Of a stretch of DNA of 64,000 nt, positions 44,340 through 52,940 are shown in pieces. Source of the DNA: Clostridia bacterium (GTDB lineage Bacteria > Bacillota > Clostridia > Oscillospirales > Acutalibacteraceae); the NCBI GenBank assembly GCA_017435865.1, contig JAFSEF010000101.1, forward strand, positions 1 to 64,000, read 5' to 3'. Position 1 is the stretch's first letter; the number at the start of each line of letters is the position of its first letter. The notes beneath the pieces are model-generated. The model was given only the letters and a program-made list of their open reading frames with translations. It had not been told where the DNA came from and made no database searches. Both the position numbers and the translations under genes were made by a program.

Positions 44340-45029
44340 ATGCTTATAAGTATTCTTTCTCAGGTGATCAATCATTTTTTGTTCATCGCATTGCATGTTG
44401 ATAATATCGGGATGTTTCCGAGTCCGTTGAAAGCATCACAAGAAAAAGACCTGATTGAAAAAATGCAGAATGGAGACGATGCAGCAAGAAAGAAGCTGAT
44501 TGAACATAATCTCCGATTGGTAGTTCATATCATAAAAAAGTATTATGCGACATATTGTGATCAGGATGATCTGATATCCATCGGTACAATCGGTCTGATC
44601 AAAGGCGTAAACAGTTATCAAACTGACAAAGGAGTACGTCTTGCAACGTATGCAGCAAGATGCATAGAAAACGAAATCCTCATGTATTTCAGAAGTCAGA
44701 AGAAAACAGCTCAGGATGTCTCCCTTGATGATCCGATAGAAACAGACAGCGAGGGAAATCCGTTGACATTGATGGATATACTCAGTGTTGATGACACTGT
44801 ATTTGATGATGTTGATCTTGCAATGGACAAAATTAAAATCAGAAAATTTGTAACAGAAATGACCGATAATCGTGAAAAGGAAATCATTGTTTTGCGATAC
44901 GGACTTCATGGAGAAGACCCGATTACACAGAATGAAATCGCTGAAAAACTCGGTATTTCACGTTCTTATGTATCAAGAATAGAAACAAAAGCCATAAAAA
45001 AACTGAAGAAAAGAATGCTGAATGAATGA
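44340..45029 (+). CDS. sigK: Sporulation sigma factor K (pro-sigma-K)
   Basis: A 229-residue sigma-70 family protein. The first about 24 residues are hydrophobic (LISILSQVINHFLFIALHV), as in the pro-sequence of sigma-K, then FPSPL begins the mature region. Region 2 reads HNLRLVVHIIKKY and LISIGTIGLIKG, then ATYAARCIENEILM; region 4 ends GISRSYVSRIETKA. Mother-cell sigma-K directs late coat gene expression after the pro-sequence is cleaved. The gene is whole, with no skin-type insertion. It is preceded by a terminator with the ribosome binding site in its stem, and its stop abuts the stop of the convergent esterase gene. Confidence 0.9.
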   Translation: MLISILSQVINHFLFIALHVDNIGMFPSPLKASQEKDLIEKMQNGDDAARKKLIEHNLRLVVHIIKKYYATYCDQDDLISIGTIGLIKGVNSYQTDKGVRLATYAARCIENEILMYFRSQKKTAQDVSLDDPIETDSEGNPLTLMDILSVDDTVFDDVDLAMDKIKIRKFVTEMTDNREKEIIVLRYGLHGEDPITQNEIAEKLGISRSYVSRIETKAIKKLKKRMLNE

Positions 45030-45941
45030 TCAGACAATATGTTTCTTAAGAAAATCCGTCATCTCAATGTTGGTGAGTATGCTCTCAGGATAGCCGGGTT
45101 CAATGATATTGAAAACATGCGGTAAGGCATGTTCTTTACCTTTGGGCCAGAAATGAAGTTTGTGAGGCATATTGAGTTCTGTAAGTCTTTTACAGAACTT
45201 TTTTGTTTCAAAGCCGATAAAATCCTGTGCACTGCTTGACAAATACATTGGCGGCATTTTTGCACCATCCAAAAGAAGCACGGCATTTGCATACTTGTTT
45301 CTCGACTTATCCCGCATATCTGCGCCAAGTATAAATCTTGCGTAACTTCTTGCAATGGGAAGCTGAATCTTTGAAAGCAGATGCGGCATGGAAAATGCAC
45401 CGCAAGTGAACGCTGCTGCACGGAATGTGAAAGTCGGAATGCTTACATTATAGATATCTGCAAGGTCATCGCGTCCGAATATTTCGCAACAAAGGGCTGC
45501 AAGATGTCCACCGGCACTGTCGCCTGTGATAAACACATTATTTGTGTCAAAGGGATATTTGTCGGCATTCTTTTCGTACCAATGAAATGCTGCAAAACAG
45601 TCCTGTATTTGTGAAACATATGAATATTCAGGAGACAAACCGTAATTGATGCTGATTACTGCAAAGCCTCTTGTAGCAAGAAACATATTATAGTATTTGT
45701 TAATCTCCTTGTAGCCATACATCCAACCGCCACCATGTATGTCAAATATCACAGGCAGCTTTTTATTACAGTTTTGCGGATAATAGATATCAAGCAAATG
45801 TCTTTTTTCGGCATCCGGCAGATAAGGAATGTCACAAATTGCTTCAACTCCCTCGGGTGGTGATTGCCTTGCAATGCGGACATTGTCTCCGTTTTCAGTA
45901 ATCTTCCAGAATGTTGTCAAAAGTTTTTCTGATACTCCCAT
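45030..45941 (-). CDS. Alpha/beta hydrolase, esterase/lipase family
   Basis: A 303-residue esterase with the oxyanion-hole motif HGGGW at 69-73, the nucleophile Ser142 in GDSAGG, and a C-terminal His in KGKEHALPHV. It resembles acetyl-esterases (BD-FAE/HSL-like) that deacetylate carbohydrates. AGGAGG precedes the ATG, 17 bp after tmcAL, so it may be cotranscribed with it. No signal peptide, so the enzyme is cytoplasmic; the substrate is unknown. Confidence 0.85.
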   Translation of the reverse strand: MGVSEKLLTTFWKITENGDNVRIARQSPPEGVEAICDIPYLPDAEKRHLLDIYYPQNCNKKLPVIFDIHGGGWMYGYKEINKYYNMFLATRGFAVISINYGLSPEYSYVSQIQDCFAAFHWYEKNADKYPFDTNNVFITGDSAGGHLAALCCEIFGRDDLADIYNVSIPTFTFRAAAFTCGAFSMPHLLSKIQLPIARSYARFILGADMRDKSRNKYANAVLLLDGAKMPPMYLSSSAQDFIGFETKKFCKRLTELNMPHKLHFWPKGKEHALPHVFNIIEPGYPESILTNIEMTDFLKKHIV

Positions 45942-45958
45942 AGTAACCTCCTGAATTG

Positions 45959-47167
45959 TTATTTGTGAATATAAGTCGGCGTTTTTGCCATGTTACCGCA
46001 AGTTGATGTAACGGGTGTGCACAGTGAAAACAAATCATTTGCTGCCACGTTCAGATTGTAAATTGCTTTTGCATTTTGGTCAATTTCAGATGAATCTGCA
46101 TGTCTCATAATGATTACAGGAGATTCCTCTTTTTTAATTTCCCGCAAGATGTCAAAACCTCTGCTGTTGCACGCAAGAACCTTAATATAGGGAGCCGTAT
46201 TTTGAAGATGCTCAGGTTTTACATCCAAAACTGCGGAAATCAAAGATCTGCGAATTCGTGCAAGAGAAAAGTTTCTGCTTTTTGCATGAAGACATGCATC
46301 ATCAAATGTAACCGAATTGTGCACTGCATTGAACAACCGATTTTCAAGACCTGCATTGATATAAGGATATTTAAGAAAATCATCAGCTGTCATGCATCGT
46401 AATCTCGACAGTGCAGCAATGTCAAATTTTTGCAGTGAAAGCGGAAATTGACCTTCTTGTTGTGCACTCTTCCATAAAGATTCTGTATTCGCCGGTAAGT
46501 AATAATACGGTTTGTATAATTCGTTAGCAGAATTATACTTTTTGTAAAATATGTCACGGATATAAGAAGCAGAGGCAAATTGGTCTGTCACTTTATCGGA
46601 ATCATGCTCTGATCCGATACGATGAATCGGCAGAATTGCAATATCGGTTCCTTTTAATTGTCGGCAGTATTCGAGTCCCAACAGATTATTAGGAGCAGAA
46701 ATGAAATTATACAGTTCTGCTCTTCCCTGTTCCCAACATGCTGCAGCAAAAGCATTCGGATAAGACAATCCATTATCAAGTTCTTTTTTGATCTGTTCCT
46801 GCAGCATCTTCTCATGTGTTTCATCAACGAGCTTCGCAAAACAAAGATCATCAGTACATTCGCAACCAAAAGATACTGCATTGACGATCTTCATAGATTT
46901 TATCAAATCCACAGCACCTTTTGCAAAATCAGGTGCTGCTGCTATGCTCCATGGTAGCGGCAGTGAAATAACAAGATCTACTCCACCGAGAACAGCTGCT
47001 TTTGCTCTTAGAAATGAATCTGCAATTGCCGGTGAACCTCTTTGCACGTAGTCACCACTCATAACAGCTACCACATGCGTGTATCCCGCATTACGAATTT
47101 GCTGTATATGATAAGCATGACCATTGTGAAAAGGATTGTATTCTGCTACAACAGCACAGATTTTCAT
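45959..47167 (-). CDS. tmcAL: tRNA(Met) cytidine acetate ligase
   Basis: A 402-residue nucleotidyltransferase with the HxGH-type motif HNGH at 14-17 in AEYNPFHNGHAYH and VAVMSGDYVQRG. TmcAL activates acetate with ATP and forms N4-acetylcytidine at position 34 of elongator tRNA-Met. AAAAAGGAGGTG precedes the start. It is divergent from ackA, an acetate-linked gene, with a 167-bp shared region. Confidence 0.93.
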   Translation of the reverse strand: MKICAVVAEYNPFHNGHAYHIQQIRNAGYTHVVAVMSGDYVQRGSPAIADSFLRAKAAVLGGVDLVISLPLPWSIAAAPDFAKGAVDLIKSMKIVNAVSFGCECTDDLCFAKLVDETHEKMLQEQIKKELDNGLSYPNAFAAACWEQGRAELYNFISAPNNLLGLEYCRQLKGTDIAILPIHRIGSEHDSDKVTDQFASASYIRDIFYKKYNSANELYKPYYYLPANTESLWKSAQQEGQFPLSLQKFDIAALSRLRCMTADDFLKYPYINAGLENRLFNAVHNSVTFDDACLHAKSRNFSLARIRRSLISAVLDVKPEHLQNTAPYIKVLACNSRGFDILREIKKEESPVIIMRHADSSEIDQNAKAIYNLNVAANDLFSLCTPVTSTCGNMAKTPTYIHK

Positions 47168-47263
47168 TATCTCACCTCCTTTTTAAAATATCATAATTAT
47201 CTTCTGAAAACAAGATGAATTTACAATTACATATGTGTTTGCATAAGAAATATTAATTTACTC

Positions 47264-47291
47264 TTGAAAATTATCAAAACAATGCTATAAT
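47264..47291 (+). promoter_or_regulatory. ackA promoter
   Basis: TTGAAA (47264-47269), a 16-bp spacer and TATAAT (47286-47291), with an extended TGC before the -10 box. Confidence 0.75.
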
Positions 47292-47334
47292 ATATAAGGT
47301 TAGTTTATAATTTGTAAATATGGAGGAAAACAAA

Positions 47335-48543
47335 GTGAAAGTTCTTGTTATCAACTGCGGTAGTTCTTCACTCAAGTATCAGCTTATTGATATGAACGGT
47401 GAAATCACCATTGCAAAAGGTATTTGTGAAAGAATCGGTATGGGCGGTCATGTTGAAGCAAAGGTTATCGAAACCGGTGCTAAACTTGAATATGATATGG
47501 ATCTTCCCAATCATACCGTTGCTTTCCTTGAAGTTAAAAAGTGCCTGACTGAAGGCGAAACAAAAGTTCTTGACGATCTGAGCGAAATTGGTGCAGTAGG
47601 TCATCGTGTTGTGCAGGGCGGTTCTTTGTTCAACAAGAGTGTACTTGTTGATGAAAGCGTTATTGAAGGCATTGAAAGCCTTTGCGATCTTGCTCCTCTT
47701 CACAATCCTGCACACATTCAGGGTATCAGAGCTTGTCGTGAAGTGTTCGGCGAAGAAGTTCCCGAAATCTGTGTATTTGACAATGCTTTCCATTCCACAA
47801 TGCCGCCTGAAGCTTATATGTTCGGCGTACCCTATGAGTTCTATGAGAAATATGCAGTCAGAAAGTACGGTTTCCACGGCACTTCTCACAGATATGTCAG
47901 CGGCGAATGTGCAAAGCTGATGAACAAAAACATTGAAGATCTTAAGATCATCACCTGCCATCTCGGTAACGGTTCCTCCATTACTGCAGTAAAAGGCGGC
48001 AAGGTTATCGATACAACCATGGGTCTTACTCCTCTTGATGGTCTGATTATGGGCACTCGTTCCGGTGCAGTTGATGCATCCGTTGTTACCTATATTCAGG
48101 AAAAAGAAGGCTGGACCCCCGCAGAAACCAGCACCATCCTTAACAAAAAATCCGGTATGCTCAGCATCTCCGGCGTTTCTCACGATGACCGCGACATTCT
48201 TGCCGCTGCTGCAGAAGGCAATGAACGTGCAAAGATCGCTTTGAATATGCTGTGGTATCAGATCAGAAAATATATCGGCAGCTACATTGCAGCTATGCAA
48301 GGTGTTGATGCTATCGTATTTACCGGTGGTATTGGCGAAAATTCTCAGCCTCTTCGTAAGAATGTTGTTGAGAATCTTGCTTATCTCGGTATTGGTTTTG
48401 ATGAAGAAGTCAACAAGACTGCAATCAGAGGTAAGGGTGGCGAAATCTCCACTGCTGATTCCAAGGTCCGTGTATTTGTAATCCCGACAAATGAAGAACT
48501 CATGATTGCTCGCGATGCAAAAACAATCGCTGAATCTCTTTAA
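47335..48543 (+). CDS. ackA: Acetate kinase
   Basis: A 402-residue acetate kinase of the ASKHA fold. It has INCGSSSLK at the N-terminus, GHRVVQGG, the HLGNGSSITAV phosphate loop, GTRSGAVD and the adenosine motif FTGGIGENS. It makes ATP from acetyl phosphate, the main acetate fermentation step. The GTG at 47335 is 8 bp from GGAGG; an in-frame ATG at 47320 overlaps that site and is unlikely. pta is not adjacent. Codon usage is that of a highly expressed gene. Confidence 0.97.
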   Translation: MKVLVINCGSSSLKYQLIDMNGEITIAKGICERIGMGGHVEAKVIETGAKLEYDMDLPNHTVAFLEVKKCLTEGETKVLDDLSEIGAVGHRVVQGGSLFNKSVLVDESVIEGIESLCDLAPLHNPAHIQGIRACREVFGEEVPEICVFDNAFHSTMPPEAYMFGVPYEFYEKYAVRKYGFHGTSHRYVSGECAKLMNKNIEDLKIITCHLGNGSSITAVKGGKVIDTTMGLTPLDGLIMGTRSGAVDASVVTYIQEKEGWTPAETSTILNKKSGMLSISGVSHDDRDILAAAAEGNERAKIALNMLWYQIRKYIGSYIAAMQGVDAIVFTGGIGENSQPLRKNVVENLAYLGIGFDEEVNKTAIRGKGGEISTADSKVRVFVIPTNEELMIARDAKTIAESL

Positions 48544-48556
48544 TAACTGAAACACT

Positions 48557-48589
48557 AACGGCACGGAAATTTCCGTGCCGTTGTTTTTT
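48557..48589 (+). terminator. Terminator after ackA
   Basis: A perfect 26-bp palindrome centred on AAATTT (arms AACGGCACGGAAA and TTTCCGTGCCGTT) followed by GTTTTTTT. Confidence 0.92.
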
Positions 48590-48859
48590 TTATAAATTCG
48601 CTTTTGCTGCCTGAAATTTATACTTTGCCTGCTCTACAGCAGACTGTTCAGCACTCGGCGGTGCATACCAACCTCGTTTTTGCATTTCTGAAAATACATC
48701 ATATTGAATATCATGCTCTTCCCGCAGAATATTCATCATGTCTGTTCTCAAAGAATCATTAACGCATTCGTTTGAGAATGTGTTGTAAATGCCTGTAAGA
48801 TTCTTTTGGAAAGAAAGCACATCATTCATTATATCTTTATCATTGAGATTACAATTCAT
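48590..48859 (-). CDS. CotF-family spore coat protein
   Basis: An 89-residue helical protein. DIMNDVLSFQKNLTGIYNTF, HDIQYDVFSEMQKRGWY and the ending in AKYKFQAAKANL match the ferritin-like CotF coat family, which ends in a conserved RGWY block. It should be deposited in the spore coat, consistent with sigK nearby. It follows the other coat-like gene by 13 bp in one operon. Confidence 0.88.
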   Translation of the reverse strand: MNCNLNDKDIMNDVLSFQKNLTGIYNTFSNECVNDSLRTDMMNILREEHDIQYDVFSEMQKRGWYAPPSAEQSAVEQAKYKFQAAKANL

Positions 48860-48872
48860 ACATATCCTCCGT

Positions 48873-49052
48873 TCAGTTGAGATATCCCATCAGTGTGTCA
48901 TAGTGTTTTTTATGCTGTGCTACAATCTGATCACAGCAATTCTTCAACTGCGGATCTGTTATCTGACATGAATATGATTTCAGTTTTTTAATCGCCAATT
49001 CTTCTGCACCAAGCTGATCTTCGATTGCTTTTAATTCTTCACTTGTAAGCAT
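48873..49052 (-). CDS. Small CotF-partner coat protein
   Basis: A 59-residue helical protein, LTSEELKAIEDQLGAEELAI then KKLKSYSCQITDP and QIVAQHKKHYDTLMGYL. It recalls the short proteins that precede CotF genes in many Clostridia and share the four-helix pattern. GGAG lies 7 bp before the ATG at 49052; a longer upstream start lacks a ribosome binding site. The two cysteine pairs (C..., CC) are noteworthy. Function inferred from the neighbour. Confidence 0.7.
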   Translation of the reverse strand: MLTSEELKAIEDQLGAEELAIKKLKSYSCQITDPQLKNCCDQIVAQHKKHYDTLMGYLN

Positions 49053-49111
49053 GACTTCACTCCGTTCGTATTTGTGTATTTTCAGCTTACCCAATTGTGA
49101 GGCAGATATAC

Positions 49112-49138
49112 AAAAAAAGCGGCATTAAGCCGCTTTTT
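49112..49138 (-). terminator. Terminator after the cell-wall amidase gene
   Basis: GCGGC/GCCGC stem extended by A/T pairs, with a T7 tract on the minus strand directly downstream of the amidase stop. Confidence 0.85.
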
Positions 49139-51865
49139 TTAGTAGTTTGTAAAATAATCGTTCAGACCAACAGCAATGGCTTCTGCAATCCAGAACTGAG
49201 CATCTTCAACCGTTAGAACAATTCCCTCTGTTTCATTGGATATGAACCCCATTTCAACCATAATGGACGGACATTCAAATGAACGAATCATTGCAAACGG
49301 ATAGAACTTGATTCCGTAGTCAACGGCATCATATTCTTCCATTCCGGGTGAATAAATGTAATTTCTGTAATACTCTACAATTCTGTTATGAACACTTGCT
49401 GCTAAAGGCTGTGAAAAATTGGTGTAATAGAATGAATGTGTTCCGGAATATTCCTCATTCTCAATGCCGTCGCAATGCAAACTTACAAAAGCATCAGGAT
49501 TGTTTGTGTCTGATATTTTCACACGATCTTCGAGTTCCAAAGGTTCATCCTGCGTTCTTGTCATAACTACATTTGCACCACGGGCAATCAGCATATCTTT
49601 TAACTTATTTGCGACAGAAAGTGTGATTGTCTTTTCTGCAAACGAATTATCTTCTAAAGCTGTGCCCGTCATAAAATAACCGCCATGACCGGGATCAATA
49701 ACAATTGTTTTTCCGACAAGAGATGCCGAAATGTTATTTTTTACTGCAATAACAAGAATTCCATTCGCATCATCATATCTCAATTCACTGCCATAATAAT
49801 GTCCGGGACGACGCAAATGAAGTCGTAAAACAATACTTTCTGTGCTGTTTTGTATGATCTCTGCCATTGATATTGCGGAATACTGAGAAAAATGCAGATT
49901 CTCAAAACCATGTGCCTGCGATGTATGCGGAAAAGTAATATCAATATAACTTGCAGTAAATGCACTTATATTATAACCGTATCCGCTGTAACCTGTCTCA
50001 TACAATTGATCATTAAGACATGACGTTACGGCAACGGGCCAATCCACCTTAATTGCAAGTTGTGTGAGAGCAGGATCCGACTCTTGCAAAGCATAATAAC
50101 TGATCGTGTTCAAGGGCAATGCATTACCATTGATGATCAAACTTGCGTCTGCTGCAGCAACGGACGAACCACTCGACAATTCATACAAAACATAGCCTGT
50201 TTCTTCCTGCACAATATTGCTCACATAATCCCAGGAACCTTTGATCAATGAAGACTTGATCGGCTGATATGTATCATAGGCACCTATTGTTAACTGCTCA
50301 GCATTGTCATCGGTGATTTTGCACATTAATGTTTTTCCGAGTCCATTATCAGCATAATAGGAATGTGCATATCCTGCTTGTGCAACATTATAATACATAT
50401 CATCAGCAGAATGATCAATTACACCTGCTTTGTATTTATCAGATCCTTCTTCAACTGCCATAAGATTCTGACAAGCGTTGCTGATCTGACAGGATCCGTC
50501 AAGTGCCGCTGTGATCTTGAGGTCACCGAGTGTTCCGGGTTTATCAAAAACCATTTTGCAACTATATACAGCGTATCCGGTTTTAACTGCAAGGTCTTCC
50601 GGATACACATCAACCTGTTGCATCGGGAATGACTGTGCACCTAACGAAGCACTCACAAGAGCATTTTCAAGGCACACTGCATAGAAGATAAAAGGTTCAT
50701 CATATTCAATATGAATATCAGTACCGTAAGGATAACATGAATCAATGAGGGTATAGGGCAATTCTACGCTATATTTCAGTTTTCGACCGGCTGAAGCAAA
50801 GGAAACGGTATTTTCTCCGCTATGAGGTTTATAAGAATATGAAAAAGCACTCCCCTCATGTGTTACAGCTTCATTATTACAAAAGAGTTTGTTGTTCTCC
50901 CCCACTGTCCCAGCAAAGACAACAGACTCCGTGTTGCTGTTGAAACTGATATTTTGCACCAGCAGACCATCGTTTGAATTATAATAAAAAGATGCAATTG
51001 TCTGCCGTTTATTGTCATCTGTTTCTTCATCTGAATACAAAATTCCATCGATATACGGAAGGTCAGCGATTTCATACAAAAGAATTTCGTCTACTGAATT
51101 TACATCTGCCATAGCAAAATAAGTGCAGTCATCATACTTCTTGCACAAATCTGCAAATGTCGGATAGTCTGCCGTCGCATCTATGCAGACAAAAGACAAA
51201 AATGATTTTTGCAATAAATCTTCTGTGATTTGCAATCCATCAGCATCAAAAACAGAAATTCCAAGCAAAATCAAAGGATACTGTTCTGTCAGCATATCCG
51301 CAAAACTGCCTATTGTGTCAATAAATTCTTCATCTTTTATGAAGTCACGATCATTTATAAGGATACCGTCAAAAGAATAAGCATCCAATAAATTGCGAAT
51401 AAGCTCAAAAGATAAAATACCTTCTTTTAATAGAAATCGCGTATCAATTGTCAAAATTTTCAATGCATCAGAATCAATCGTTTGTAAATGACTTATCAGA
51501 TCAGCATTTGTTTCGCCGTTTATGACAGCATTTGAGGACAATGACGGGGCTATAAAATATGTATTGCAATACATTTGCTTTGCACATTGCACTGCATTCT
51601 CGAAGTATGTCAGATCCTTGTGCACATATTCATTTTCAATATCAATCAAAACACCGACCGGCTTCAGAGAAAAAGAAGGTGTCTTTGGCTGCTCAGTAAA
51701 ATAGTCAGCGTTCTTGTCAGTAATGCTTTCGTTTGCAGTATGCTGATTGTCAATATCTGAAAAATGCAAAGATGTCGGAAGCACACCGGTCGCAAACAAT
51801 GTAACTGTGATTGCCAACAACGTAAAAAACATACAGAAGAATACGATCAAAGCACGTGTTTTCAT
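49139..51865 (-). CDS. Multi-domain N-acetylmuramoyl-L-alanine amidase
   Basis: A 908-residue exported protein. Residues 5-28 form a signal peptide or anchor. Residues about 65-305 look like a TIM-barrel of the glycosidase-related type (PVGVLIDIEN, DGILINDRDF, DGILYSDEE). Several beta-rich domains follow, about 315-715. The C-terminal amidase_3 domain has IDPGHGG with His727, EKTITLSVA, SLHCD and MVEMGFISN. It should cleave peptide from peptidoglycan. AGAGGTT precedes the start. It lies between the exonuclease and the coat genes, and a role in sporulation or germination is possible but inferred. The N-terminal barrel is not typical of amidases. Confidence 0.85.
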   Translation of the reverse strand: MKTRALIVFFCMFFTLLAITVTLFATGVLPTSLHFSDIDNQHTANESITDKNADYFTEQPKTPSFSLKPVGVLIDIENEYVHKDLTYFENAVQCAKQMYCNTYFIAPSLSSNAVINGETNADLISHLQTIDSDALKILTIDTRFLLKEGILSFELIRNLLDAYSFDGILINDRDFIKDEEFIDTIGSFADMLTEQYPLILLGISVFDADGLQITEDLLQKSFLSFVCIDATADYPTFADLCKKYDDCTYFAMADVNSVDEILLYEIADLPYIDGILYSDEETDDNKRQTIASFYYNSNDGLLVQNISFNSNTESVVFAGTVGENNKLFCNNEAVTHEGSAFSYSYKPHSGENTVSFASAGRKLKYSVELPYTLIDSCYPYGTDIHIEYDEPFIFYAVCLENALVSASLGAQSFPMQQVDVYPEDLAVKTGYAVYSCKMVFDKPGTLGDLKITAALDGSCQISNACQNLMAVEEGSDKYKAGVIDHSADDMYYNVAQAGYAHSYYADNGLGKTLMCKITDDNAEQLTIGAYDTYQPIKSSLIKGSWDYVSNIVQEETGYVLYELSSGSSVAAADASLIINGNALPLNTISYYALQESDPALTQLAIKVDWPVAVTSCLNDQLYETGYSGYGYNISAFTASYIDITFPHTSQAHGFENLHFSQYSAISMAEIIQNSTESIVLRLHLRRPGHYYGSELRYDDANGILVIAVKNNISASLVGKTIVIDPGHGGYFMTGTALEDNSFAEKTITLSVANKLKDMLIARGANVVMTRTQDEPLELEDRVKISDTNNPDAFVSLHCDGIENEEYSGTHSFYYTNFSQPLAASVHNRIVEYYRNYIYSPGMEEYDAVDYGIKFYPFAMIRSFECPSIMVEMGFISNETEGIVLTVEDAQFWIAEAIAVGLNDYFTNY

Positions 51866-51881
51866 CAGTTAACCTCTTCAA

Positions 51882-52742
51882 TCATTCAGTATCGGATTCT
51901 GTCTTTTTCATTTCTGTAATATTACTTTTTACATCAATGCGATCATAATATTCCTTGAATTTCACATGATATGTTACAAGCTTTTCACAGTGTTTGCAGA
52001 GAAAGATCGCAGAAAATGCCTGGTTGACGCACTTCCAGTCACTCATGCGTTTCATCTGTTCACCACACTCAGCACATTCACATTTTAATTTACTTCTGTC
52101 GATTTTAGGATTGTTAATATTAGTAATATAGGTTGCTTTAAAAGAAAGTTTATGATAGAAAGCTTTGTCACACATGACAGCAGTGTTAAACAGAAGTTCA
52201 CGATTGTAGCACTTTTTCAAACAACGCAAGCCAAGCAAGCTATCCTCAAGTGCTCTGTGGAACTTGCAGTTGGTTACGTCAATACCCATTTCGACTGCTG
52301 CTGTCATAAGACCGATTTGTTGTGTGCCTGCATTAACAATAAACTGCTGACAGTATTTCTGCAGATCAACATATTGCGACAAAAACGGAACATAGCGTTG
52401 GCCGCAAAACATATCAAAGTTTTCAACGAGAACTCTGATATCAGAATTACCCCATGACAGAAAAATACAATCTCTGCCGGCAAGCCATTTTTCAAAATCG
52501 GCAAAAGCACGATAGAAAGAAATACCCTTTCCCATATCTTCATTTGTGATATGAGTCAGATTCTTAACACGTCCGGAGAGCTTTTTGATCAATTGCGATT
52601 TGATAATCACTGAAAAAGTATCAATAACATCAAGATGCTCGTCAACAAGGACAGCACCGATTTCAAGGATTTCATTTACAAAACATTTCTTGATCTTGTT
52701 ATAAGAGTTGTTCCATTCAAGATCCATAATTACATAATACAA
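51882..52742 (-). CDS. DEDDh-type 3'-5' exonuclease with C-terminal zinc ribbon
   Basis: A 286-residue protein. The exonuclease fold opens VIMDLEWN (Asp-x-Glu), continues with FLSWGNSDIRVLVENFD and ends with HRALEDSLLGL, the DEDDh signature. A C-terminal ribbon has Cys pairs in CECAECGEQ and LCKHC. It resembles KapD-like and other RNase T-type enzymes. The TTG at 52742, 9 bp after AGGA, gives the family-typical short N-terminus; the longer reading would add an unexplained hydrophobic leader. The substrate, DNA or RNA, is unknown. It precedes the amidase by 16 bp. Confidence 0.82.
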   Translation of the reverse strand: MYYVIMDLEWNNSYNKIKKCFVNEILEIGAVLVDEHLDVIDTFSVIIKSQLIKKLSGRVKNLTHITNEDMGKGISFYRAFADFEKWLAGRDCIFLSWGNSDIRVLVENFDMFCGQRYVPFLSQYVDLQKYCQQFIVNAGTQQIGLMTAAVEMGIDVTNCKFHRALEDSLLGLRCLKKCYNRELLFNTAVMCDKAFYHKLSFKATYITNINNPKIDRSKLKCECAECGEQMKRMSDWKCVNQAFSAIFLCKHCEKLVTYHVKFKEYYDRIDVKSNITEMKKTESDTE

Positions 52743-52814
52743 GCAACCACTTCCTAACTGAAATATATTAACACACATATGAGTATAAATCAATATTAGG
52801 ATTATATTTAATAA

Positions 52815-52854
52815 TAAAAAAACCGTTTGCCGGGAATACCTTCTCGGCAAACGG
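52815..52854 (-). terminator. Terminator after the topoisomerase A-subunit gene
   Basis: On the minus strand CCGTTTGCCG pairs with CGGCAAACGG, followed by seven T. It separates the topoisomerase operon from the exonuclease gene. Confidence 0.88.
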
Positions 52855-52940
52855 GGTAAAAGAACTCATAAAGCAAACGCACTGAAAGAATTCTTTCACT
52901 GATTCTATTATGATCACTCAGGTAAGAATTATTCATTGAA

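Noticed and set aside
44340..45029. skin-type element interrupting sigK
   Set aside because: The sigK gene is continuous from the pro-sequence to region 4, with no recombinase gene inside or beside it.
47368..48564. A 398-codon open frame antisense to acetate kinase
   Set aside because: Shadow frame; it begins within the ackA terminator and has no plausible protein features.
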